Shown: piece after piece, positions 56,971 to 64,000 of the stretch
Layout of the letters: the number at the start of each line of letters is the position of its first letter
Position numbering within the stretch: the stretch's first letter is position 1
Source: Caenispirillum bisanense
Lineage (GTDB): Bacteria; Pseudomonadota; Alphaproteobacteria; Rhodospirillales; UBA2165
Direction of reading: 5' to 3'
NCBI GenBank assembly: GCA_945877815.1
Contig: CAMDWJ010000010.1
Location: forward strand, 1-64,000
DNA length: 64,000 nt
The notes under the pieces: generated by a model
What the model saw: only the letters and a program-made list of their open reading frames with translations
Database searches by the model: none
Told to the model about the DNA's origin: nothing
Position numbers and translations under genes: made by a program

Positions 56971-58866
56971 GTGGACGCGACGCCGACGGCATCGCCGCAA
57001 TCCTCTACGAATTCAGCGCCTAGCCACACCGCGACTCTTGTCGGTTCGATGGAAGGCCGCTACGGCGAAGGTGCGCGCGCACTGATTCGCATCGTGCGGA
57101 TGGCGTGCCGCTATCCGGTGCGTTTTCCGTTGGCCATCGGCACGGTGGTCGCGGCCGGCGTCTTCCAACTATTGATCCCGCGCTATCTCGGCCGTGCTGT
57201 CGACAATGCGACCGGCATGCTGACCCAGGCCGCGACCGTCGAGGCGCAGGATGCGCTTTGGTCGGCGGCCTTTCTCGTGATCGCGGTCACGGTGTTGCGC
57301 GGCCTCTTCACCTTGGCGCACAACTATTTTGGCGAAACGATCGGGCAAAGCCTCGGCTACGAATTGCGTCTCGCCTTCTTTGAGAAGCTCCAGCGTCTGT
57401 CTTTCAGTTATCACGACCGTATCCATTCCGGCGATCTCATCACGCGCGGCATGCTCGATATCGAGGGCGTTAAGCGCTTCATCGAGACCGGCATCCTGCG
57501 CGTGATCCTGCTGGCCGTCCTGATCGGCGTCGGTGCGTGGATGTATATGGGCCACGACATCGTGCTCGGCCTTCTGTGCGTCAGTTTCGTGCCCTTTGCG
57601 CTGTGGCGCGGCATGGTGTTCCGCCTGCGGGTGCGCGCCCTTTGGCGCGAATTGCAGGAACGCATGAGCGTGCTGACTCGCATCATGGAGGAAAATCTCG
57701 GCGGCACGCGCGTGGTGCGCGCCTTCTCGGCGCAGAAATTCGAAATGAAGAAATTCAACGAATGGCAGCAGCGTTGCCTCGACATCTCGTTGCAGCGCGC
57801 CGATGTGCGCTACGTAAATACCTCGCTGATGACCTTTTCCTATTATATCGCCATGGCCTTAGTGCTATGGGTGGGCGGCCTGCGCGTGATCGCCGGAACC
57901 ATCACGGTCGGCGAGCTGACCCAATTCCTGGCCTTCATGACGGTGCTGCAAATGCCGATCCGCCAGATCGGGATGGTGGTGAGCGGCATTGCGCGCGCTT
58001 CGGTTTCCGGCGTGCGCATGTTCGAAATCCTCGATATCGATCCAGCCATCCGCGACAAGCCCGATGCGCGAGAACTGGTGGTCAGCGAAGCCAGGCTCGC
58101 GTTCGAGGACGTGTCCTTCGCCTATGATGGGTTTGCCGGCGAGCATACAATTTCGCACATCTCGTTTGCGGTGAAGGCGGGAGAAACGCTCGGCATCGTC
58201 GGCCCGCCTGGCAGCGGCAAATCGACCATCGCGAATCTGATACCGCGTTTTTACGACGTGACCGACGGTCGCATTACCATCGATGGGCAGGATATCCGCG
58301 ATGTCACGCTCGATTCTTTGCGCGCCCATGTCGGTGTCGTGCAGCAAGATACGTTCCTGTTTACTACCGAGATCCGCAACAATGTCGCCTACGGCGATCC
58401 CTGGGCCGAGCAGGACAAGGTCGAGGATGCGACCGGGACGGCGCAATTGCACGACTATGTGGCCGGTCTGCCCGCGGCCTATGAGACCATGGTCGGCGAA
58501 CGCGGCGTGTCGCTTTCCGGCGGTCAACGCCAACGACTTTCGATCGCCCGCAGCGTCTTGCTGACCCCGCGCGTCATGGTATTCGACGATTCGACGGCCG
58601 CGATCGATGCGGGCACGGAATTGCGCATCCGCGAGGCGCTTAAGGAAGTCAATAAGACCCGCGCCACGGTGATCATCTCGCACCGCCTTTCGTCATTGAT
58701 GCATGCCGACGAAATCCTGTTCCTGGACGGCGGGCGCATCGTCGAGCGCGGCGGGCACATGGAACTGTTGGCCAAGAACGGTCGCTATCGGGCTTTGTTC
58801 GATCTACAGATGGGCGCGGCCAAGGACGGTGCTAAAGATGCCATGGGCGACGACGCGCATGCCTGA
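56971..58866 (+). CDS. ABC exporter half-transporter with a degenerate Walker B
   Basis: A 631-residue fusion of a six-helix exporter domain (residues about 45-350) and an ATPase domain. Walker A is GPPGSGKST from residue 411, the Q loop is VVQQDTF, the signature LSGGQ begins at 515 and Walker B is VMVFDDSTAAID with Asp540 where Glu is normal. ATP hydrolysis at its own Walker B is expected to be impaired. The GTG at 56971 follows AAGGA. The next gene encodes the partner and overlaps its stop by eight bases. Confidence 0.92.
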   Translation: MDATPTASPQSSTNSAPSHTATLVGSMEGRYGEGARALIRIVRMACRYPVRFPLAIGTVVAAGVFQLLIPRYLGRAVDNATGMLTQAATVEAQDALWSAAFLVIAVTVLRGLFTLAHNYFGETIGQSLGYELRLAFFEKLQRLSFSYHDRIHSGDLITRGMLDIEGVKRFIETGILRVILLAVLIGVGAWMYMGHDIVLGLLCVSFVPFALWRGMVFRLRVRALWRELQERMSVLTRIMEENLGGTRVVRAFSAQKFEMKKFNEWQQRCLDISLQRADVRYVNTSLMTFSYYIAMALVLWVGGLRVIAGTITVGELTQFLAFMTVLQMPIRQIGMVVSGIARASVSGVRMFEILDIDPAIRDKPDARELVVSEARLAFEDVSFAYDGFAGEHTISHISFAVKAGETLGIVGPPGSGKSTIANLIPRFYDVTDGRITIDGQDIRDVTLDSLRAHVGVVQQDTFLFTTEIRNNVAYGDPWAEQDKVEDATGTAQLHDYVAGLPAAYETMVGERGVSLSGGQRQRLSIARSVLLTPRVMVFDDSTAAIDAGTELRIREALKEVNKTRATVIISHRLSSLMHADEILFLDGGRIVERGGHMELLAKNGRYRALFDLQMGAAKDGAKDAMGDDAHA

Positions 58867-60748
58867 CACCGTCCCGCCGCCGTCCGAGGAATCGCGTCGC
58901 TCGGCCTTGCAGCCGCGCAATCGTCGCGTGAAGGCGCTGTCGTCCGAGGATACCTTCGGCAAGGTCTTCGACGGCAATGTGGTTAAACGGTTCGGGGAAT
59001 TCCTAATACCCTATCGTCGCCAGATTTACATGGCCATCGCCTCTGTTACCATCTTCACGTTCACCCAGATTTCGGTTCCGTTGATCATCCGCTATATCGT
59101 CGACAAGGCATTGGTCGTTGGCGCCGGCGGCGAGAGGCTCTTGCTGATAGCGGTCGTCGGATTCTTCTTTGTCTCCTTGGTGAACTACGTTTCGAACTAC
59201 TTTCAGACCATCGTGGTCGCCAAAATGGCCGAACGGATATTGAACGATCTGCGCGGCGCCATGTACGGGCATTTGCAGCACGTCTCGCTGGCTTTCATGG
59301 ACCGCACCCAGGTCGGACGCTTGATGAGCCGGTTGCAGGGTGACGTCGGCTCGTTGCAGGAATTTCTGGAAAGCTCGATCTTCGCAATTGGTGATTTCGT
59401 TCTGCTGTTCGGCATCGTTTTCGTGCTGTTAATGCTCGACGTTCAGCTTGGCTTGCTCACCTTGTCCGTCTTGCCGATCCTTTTCATCGTGCGGGTCATT
59501 TGGCTGCCGATCGCGCGGCGCGCCTTCATGCATGCGCGCCAGACCAACTCGATAGTCAATTCGGCGCTGGCCGAGAACATCAACGGCGTGCGTACCGTGC
59601 AGGAGATGGGCCGCCAGGGCGTCAATTTCGATGCCTTCGAGGACAAGGCCGCCGACAATTACCGCGCCCATATCCGCGCAACCAAACTCGCCCAAGTGAT
59701 GATCCCAACGGTCGATACCTTGACCGGGCTCGCCATGGCCATCGTCATCGTCGTCGGCGGCAACATGGTCTTGGACAAAGCGTTGGATCTCGGCGTGATG
59801 GTCGCATTCCTCTTCTATGTGCAGCGTTTCTTCGATCCGATCCGCTCGCTGACCATGCAATATACGGTCTCGCAACGCGCGATGGCTTCGGGTACGCGTA
59901 TATTCGAAGTGCTCGACGTGCCGGTCGAGGTCGAGGACAAGCCCGATGCCGAAGATCTCGGAGTCATCGACGGCTCGATCGAGTTCCGCAACGTTACTTT
60001 CGGTTATGTCGAGGGGTTGCCGGTCTTGAAGAACATCAGCTTCAAGGTTGCGCCGGGCGAAACCGTGGCGCTGGTCGGCCCGACCGGGTCGGGAAAGACC
60101 TCGACCATGGCATTGTTGCATCGTTTCTACGACGTGTGGGACGGCCAGATTCTGATCGGCGGGCGCGATGTGCGCGACGTGACCCAGGAATCGCTCGGCC
60201 GTCACATCGCCATGGTGCTGCAGGAGCCGTTCCTGTTCACCGGCACGGTTTTCGAGAACATCCGTTATCATTGCGAAGAGGCGAGCCTTGACGAAGTGAT
60301 TCGGGCGGCGACCGCAGTGGGCGCCAACGATTTCATCCAGCGCCTGCCCAACGGCTATCACACGATCCTGGGCCAGCGGGGCGTCAATCTGTCGATCGGC
60401 CAACGTCAGCTTCTGAGCTTCGCGCGGGCCATCGTCGCCAATGCCAGCATCCTGGTACTGGATGAAGCGACTGCAAATATCGACAGCTTCACCGAACGCG
60501 AGATACAGACCGCGCTTGCGCGCACGCTGACGGGCCGCACCGGTGTCGTTATCGCCCATCGCCTGGCTACGGTACGCGGCGCGGACCGGATCATCGTCTT
60601 GCAGGACGGCGAGATTGTCGAGCAGGGATCGCACACTGAGCTGATTGCGCGGCGCGGTCTTTATCATCGGCTGCATACCATGAACTATGCGTCGTTCGAC
60701 GATGCGCCCGGTGATCTCGCCCGGTTGGACCCGGCCGGCGCGACCTGA
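58859..60748 (+). CDS. ABC exporter half-transporter, catalytic partner
   Basis: A 629-residue fusion exporter. The membrane domain covers residues about 45-350 and Walker A is GPTGSGKTS from residue 407. The signature is LSIGQ at 511-515 instead of LSGGQ. Walker B is LVLDEATANID with Glu536 present. It pairs with the previous protein: this Walker B works with the good LSGGQ of the partner, while the other site is degenerate. The substrate is unknown. The ATG at 58859 is used, and the frame upstream is inside the first gene. It is followed two bases later by the aminotransferase. Confidence 0.93.
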   Translation: MPDTVPPPSEESRRSALQPRNRRVKALSSEDTFGKVFDGNVVKRFGEFLIPYRRQIYMAIASVTIFTFTQISVPLIIRYIVDKALVVGAGGERLLLIAVVGFFFVSLVNYVSNYFQTIVVAKMAERILNDLRGAMYGHLQHVSLAFMDRTQVGRLMSRLQGDVGSLQEFLESSIFAIGDFVLLFGIVFVLLMLDVQLGLLTLSVLPILFIVRVIWLPIARRAFMHARQTNSIVNSALAENINGVRTVQEMGRQGVNFDAFEDKAADNYRAHIRATKLAQVMIPTVDTLTGLAMAIVIVVGGNMVLDKALDLGVMVAFLFYVQRFFDPIRSLTMQYTVSQRAMASGTRIFEVLDVPVEVEDKPDAEDLGVIDGSIEFRNVTFGYVEGLPVLKNISFKVAPGETVALVGPTGSGKTSTMALLHRFYDVWDGQILIGGRDVRDVTQESLGRHIAMVLQEPFLFTGTVFENIRYHCEEASLDEVIRAATAVGANDFIQRLPNGYHTILGQRGVNLSIGQRQLLSFARAIVANASILVLDEATANIDSFTEREIQTALARTLTGRTGVVIAHRLATVRGADRIIVLQDGEIVEQGSHTELIARRGLYHRLHTMNYASFDDAPGDLARLDPAGAT

Positions 60749-60749
60749 G

Positions 60750-61853
60750 ATGAGCGGGGAAGCAACCTATCTGCGGCACCATCTGCGCGGTTTGGATAAC
60801 TGGAATCCCACCGCGACTTCGGCGGGCGAACATTTGCAGCAGGTCCGCCGCATGGACCTCAACGAATGCCCCTATCCGCCGTCGCCAAAGGTGCAGGCCG
60901 CGATAGAGGGCGTATTTGCGCGTCTCAACCGCTATGCCGACGGCTCGTGTCCCGAACTTGCGGCGCGGCTATCGGCGACGACCGGCGTGCGGGTGCCCAA
61001 TATCCTGTTCGGGCCGGGCTCGACCCAGTTGCTCAAATGCATCATCGAGATATCTGCCGGGCCCGGCGACAACGTGGTTTCGCCCTCGCTGCTCTGGCAC
61101 CGCTTCCACGGCATTTACGAGGCGCTGGAGGCGGATGCGACGTTAGTTGCCAATCGGCCGGACGGGTCCATCGACGTTGCGCAGCTGACCCGCGCCATCG
61201 GCAATAGGACACGCATGCTGGTCGTGATTACGCCCAACAATCCGACCGGGATGATGCTGTCGGAGGACGAATTGCGCCACGTTATCCTGCAAACGCCGGA
61301 CAACGTCCTGCTATTTGTCGACGAGGCCTACCACGAATTCGCAATGCATGCGGGTGGGCCCGATGCGCTGAGGATGTTGCAGCGTGAGCGGAGCGGCCCA
61401 TGGATCGTCAGCCGAACCTTTTCCAAGGCCTATGCTCTGGCCGGGCTGCGCCTCGGTTATGCCATGTGCTCGTCGCCGGAGATCGCGAACGCAGTGCGTC
61501 TGATGAGCAGCACTTTCGTCGTTTCGGCCTTCGCCGAGGCGGCTGCGCTAGCCGCGCTCGACGATCCCGATTACAGCACTTTTATCGTGGAGGATACCGC
61601 GCGCGAACGTTCCCGGATCATCGAAGGTCTCCGGGCGCTTGGATGCGAGCCGATGAACTCGGTCACCAACTTTGTTTCGGCGGATGTGGGGCGGCCGGGG
61701 ATAGACGTCGTGGCCGCAATGCGCGAACGCGGAATCCGGATCGCGCGCTGGGCCTATCCGGAGTATGGAAATTATATCCGTGTATCGATGGGCGCGCCGG
61801 AAGATACAGACGCTTTTCTGGATGCCCTGGCGGAAATCCTCGGCACGTCATGA
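60750..61853 (+). CDS. class I/II aminotransferase, HisC-like
   Basis: A 367-residue PLP enzyme: MDLNECPYPPSPKVQAAIE near residue 33, LFGPGSTQLLKCIIEI, VITPNNPTGMMLS, FVDEAYHEFA and the PLP-binding Lys in SRTFSKAYALAGLRLGYA. This is the histidinol-phosphate aminotransferase family. The location directly after an ABC exporter pair, and no other his gene here, leave open a role in another amino-acid or secondary pathway. The ATG at 60750 lies two bases after the exporter stop, so co-transcription is likely. Confidence 0.9.
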   Translation: MSGEATYLRHHLRGLDNWNPTATSAGEHLQQVRRMDLNECPYPPSPKVQAAIEGVFARLNRYADGSCPELAARLSATTGVRVPNILFGPGSTQLLKCIIEISAGPGDNVVSPSLLWHRFHGIYEALEADATLVANRPDGSIDVAQLTRAIGNRTRMLVVITPNNPTGMMLSEDELRHVILQTPDNVLLFVDEAYHEFAMHAGGPDALRMLQRERSGPWIVSRTFSKAYALAGLRLGYAMCSSPEIANAVRLMSSTFVVSAFAEAAALAALDDPDYSTFIVEDTARERSRIIEGLRALGCEPMNSVTNFVSADVGRPGIDVVAAMRERGIRIARWAYPEYGNYIRVSMGAPEDTDAFLDALAEILGTS

Positions 61854-61921
61854 ACCGTGCGCTGATACGCGGCGCAGCGATTCACGATATGCAAAGAAAT
61901 TAACCTATCGGAACGATCCGA

Positions 61922-62092
61922 CTAGATAGCAATACCCGTTTGACGCCAAGTCGAGGTCGACTTGCAGTCTGGGCAAACCCGTTCGCCGATGTGGTGAGAC
62001 TGAAAATCATCCGCGCACATCAGGCATCTACGTAACTTAGGCTGTAGGTTTTCGGCTTGTGGCTTTTTGTTCATTTCCGAACGAGAGGCCAT
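61922..62092 (-). CDS. small zinc-ribbon protein
   Basis: A 56-residue protein. MASRSEMNKKPQAENL is followed by RRCLMCADDFQSHHIG and ERVCPDCKSTSTWRQTG. The cysteine pairs CxxC at 23-26 and CxxC at 40-43 make a zinc ribbon. A very good ribosome site, GGAGG, lies six bases before the ATG. Similar short CLMC...CPxCK proteins occur in Rhodospirillales, with no assigned function, and could bind DNA or a protein partner. It is too short for routine gene callers. Confidence 0.78.
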   Translation of the reverse strand: MASRSEMNKKPQAENLQPKLRRCLMCADDFQSHHIGERVCPDCKSTSTWRQTGIAI

Positions 62093-62456
62093 TTTGTCCT
62101 CCTATTTCCTCCGTGGAGCCCGTTCCACACCGCGTTTCCCCCGGTAACGCGGCAAAAGAGCAAGAGCGATGCTCTTTCGTTTATCGGGCCGACTATGATC
62201 GCTGGAAAGTTAAGGTGGGTTTTATAGTCGGACTCCGCTTCGAATCAGCCATGCAAATATTGCGTTGCTGATATGATAATTATGATCGTGCATTATAAGT
62301 TGTTGAAATCACAAATATTTTATTGGTTAAAAAACAAAATAGAGCCTGGGTATTACGTTAAGGGAGTATGAATCGTCTCTCTATTCAAAAATGTCGGGCT
62401 TTGCCCTATTGTGACCTTGTTGATCGTACAATTTATAAACAGTCCAGGGAGGTTTC
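62093..62456. other. 364-base AT-rich intergenic region
   Basis: The region separates the zinc-ribbon gene (minus) and the solute-binding protein gene (plus) and should hold both promoters. A stem-loop AAAGAGC/GCTCTTT lies at 62155-62177 and may be a terminator or a protein site. The part 62270-62340 is very AT-rich. A weak box pair, TTGTGA with TTATAA 18 bases later around 62410-62437, could serve the solute-binding gene. No further gene is supported. Confidence 0.5.
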
Positions 62457-64000
62457 ATGTTCGACTCGGCCATTAAAGGCGCACTTTTGGGCGCGGTATC
62501 GCTGTTGGCGATTGTGGGCGCTGCCGATGCGCAGAAATCGAAGGATACCGGGCGTATCGCCCTGAACCAGCCGATCCGCTTGATTGATTCGCTGCACAAC
62601 CCCAATCCCGAATCCAATCTGCTCGACCGGGTCGTGATGGATGCGCTGCTGTCCTACGACACCGTCAACCGCAAAGTCGCGGGGCAACTGGCAGATTCCT
62701 GGAAGCAGGTCGACGACAAAACGATCGAGCTGACTTTGCGCCAAGGCGTGAAATGGCACGACGGCCAGCCCGTGACCATGGACGATGTCATGTACACCTT
62801 CGATTACGTCATGGACCCGAAGGTCACCTTCCTGTTCAAGGATTCGCGCTTCGGTTGGCTGGATAAGGTGGAGAAGGTCAACGACCGTACCTTGCGCGTC
62901 ATCTCTAAAGACGTGATCGCGACCGGGATGGCGCGCCTCACTGCGACCCCACCCGTTCTGCCGGCCCACGTGCACGGCAAGTTGGAGAACAAGGGCGAAT
63001 TCGGGCGCAAGCCGATCGGCACCGGCTCATACAAAGTCGCTTCGCTCGATAACAATATGGTCGTGCTCCAGAAGAACCCTGACTACAACTGGGGTGGCAA
63101 CGAGCCCGTGGGCAAGATCGGCCGCTTCGAGGTCACCTCGATCCCGGATGCGCAGACCCAGATCGCCAAGATCATGGTCGGCGAACTGGATCTCGTGTTT
63201 CACCTCGATTTCGAACAGGCTAAGAGCCTGCAGGCGAACCCAAACGTGATCCTCACCAGCGCGCCGTCGATTTCGTTCTCCTACATCTATTTCGATGTGG
63301 CCGATCGCTCGGGCATCAAGGTATTCAAGGACAAGCGCGTGCGTGAAGCGCTCTTGATGGCGATTGATCGTGATGGCATGCGCAAGGCTTTCCTGCCCAA
63401 GGAATTCTCCGATAAGCCGCCGCAGGAAGCGATGTGCCATTCCTGGCATATCGGCTGTGTTTCCACCCTTAAGGCTCTTCCGTACGATCCGGCGCGTGCC
63501 AAGGCCTTGCTCGCCGAAGCCGGTCTCGCCAACGGGTTCGATCTCGAGCTTCTGACCTGGGGCCAGTCGAAACCCGTCGCGGAAGCGGTCGCCGGAGATC
63601 TGCGTAAGATTGGTGTCCGCGCCACCGTCGATGCCGGCACCGTCAACATCTTCCAGAAGAAGCGCGGCGACGGCAAATCGCAAACCATGGTGACGTTGTG
63701 GGATAACGGCGGCGGCCAGCCCGATGTCGACAACACCACACAGTTCCTGTTCTCCGATAGCTCGCGTAACTATTCGGGCGATCCGGAACTCATCAAGTGG
63801 ACCGACGAAGGCCAGCGCACGATCGATCTCAAGAAGCGCGAGGACATCTATCGCCAGTTGTTCGACAAGGTGATCCGCGAACGCTACGGCATGCCGCTCG
63901 TCGAACTGCCGGCGATCAACGTCCAGAACAAGGATCTGGTGATCGATTACAATCACACAAAGCCCGAAGGGTTCATGTTTAATCGCCTATCCTGGACAAA
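62457..64000 (+). CDS. peptide/nickel-type ABC transporter solute-binding protein (3' end missing)
   Basis: The frame is open from ATG 62457 to the right edge, 514 complete codons with the stop not reached. A signal peptide (MFDSAIKGALLGAVSLLAIVG) ends at ADAQK. The mature part is a family 5 solute-binding protein: VKWHDGQPVTMDDVMYTFDYVM, then IGTGSYKV, and VREALLMAIDRDGMRKAFL. Such lipid-free periplasmic proteins capture peptides or similar solutes for an ABC importer, whose permease genes should follow beyond the window. GGGAGG lies six bases before the ATG. The last visible residues, NRLSWT, suggest the end is near. Confidence 0.93.
   Translation, partial: MFDSAIKGALLGAVSLLAIVGAADAQKSKDTGRIALNQPIRLIDSLHNPNPESNLLDRVVMDALLSYDTVNRKVAGQLADSWKQVDDKTIELTLRQGVKWHDGQPVTMDDVMYTFDYVMDPKVTFLFKDSRFGWLDKVEKVNDRTLRVISKDVIATGMARLTATPPVLPAHVHGKLENKGEFGRKPIGTGSYKVASLDNNMVVLQKNPDYNWGGNEPVGKIGRFEVTSIPDAQTQIAKIMVGELDLVFHLDFEQAKSLQANPNVILTSAPSISFSYIYFDVADRSGIKVFKDKRVREALLMAIDRDGMRKAFLPKEFSDKPPQEAMCHSWHIGCVSTLKALPYDPARAKALLAEAGLANGFDLELLTWGQSKPVAEAVAGDLRKIGVRATVDAGTVNIFQKKRGDGKSQTMVTLWDNGGGQPDVDNTTQFLFSDSSRNYSGDPELIKWTDEGQRTIDLKKREDIYRQLFDKVIRERYGMPLVELPAINVQNKDLVIDYNHTKPEGFMFNRLSWT

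Noticed and set aside
62368-62565. A 65-codon plus-strand frame overlapping the start of the solute-binding protein gene.
   Set aside because: It runs out of frame into the clearly coding gene, with no family resemblance. Its ribosome site is too close to the ATG.

Overview
This window is chromosomal DNA from a high-GC alphaproteobacterium, most likely of the order Rhodospirillales or a close relative. The evidence is the rpmH-rnpA-yidD-yidC-engB-argB order, a DUF1476 (ATP synthase inhibitor zeta) gene, a class I lysyl-tRNA synthetase, the small PurL type with separate PurS and PurQ, MutL with an endonuclease motif, a DUF3035 lipoprotein beside ribF-ileS-lspA, and dispersed palindromes of the 'GGxCAAGCCC' type. 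No phage, plasmid or IS genes are seen.

Layout. 0-3.7 kb: end of an unknown gene, tRNA-Arg(ACG), an envelope lipoprotein, an EamA permease and a sorbosone-dehydrogenase-like beta-propeller. 3.7-4.0 kb: a gene-free stretch with a promoter-like sequence, a perfect alphaproteobacterial LexA-type box and nine 11-bp tandem repeats. 4-9 kb: glycosyltransferase, panC-panB (pantothenate), a lipoprotein-type gamma-glutamyltransferase and an orphan histidine kinase. 9.1-13.4 kb: rpmH-rnpA-yidD-yidC-engB-argB with a clear sigma70 promoter. 13.4-18.8 kb: a degenerate-GGDEF/EAL protein with a small membrane partner, a HAD nucleotidase, dapD-dapE (lysine) and a membrane protein. 18.8-20.3 kb: mlaA-mlaC (outer-membrane lipid asymmetry). 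20.6-29.2 kb: a MetH-like homocysteine methyltransferase module, a minus-strand purine run (purC-purS-purQ-purL) followed by bolA-grxD and a DUF3012 lipoprotein, then NRDE, DUF1476 and DUF924 proteins.

29.3-37.6 kb is the accessory part. It holds an AT-richer cassette with an EVE/PUA-like protein, an HNH endonuclease and a C5-cytosine methyltransferase. The last two each carry a one-base frameshift of the same kind. A DinG/XPD-like helicase, a PIN/Phd toxin-antitoxin pair with a tandem palindromic operator, an RNase H-fold-like protein and a TumE/TumA-like toxin-antitoxin pair with a second LexA-type box upstream follow. The region reads as a small defence-type island that is partly decayed, or else damaged by sequencing error.

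37.8-64 kb returns to core genes: lysK, tadA (whose expected substrate is the tRNA-Arg(ACG) at the left end), a class I glutamine amidotransferase, an RluB-like pseudouridine synthase and rsmD. A long minus-strand run follows: amidase, ribF-ileS-lspA-DUF3035, two M16 peptidases and pgi-mutL. Last come a TPR-glycosyltransferase, a heterodimeric ABC exporter with complementary degenerate ATP sites, a HisC-like aminotransferase, a 56-residue zinc-ribbon protein and the start of a peptide-type ABC solute-binding protein that runs off the right edge.
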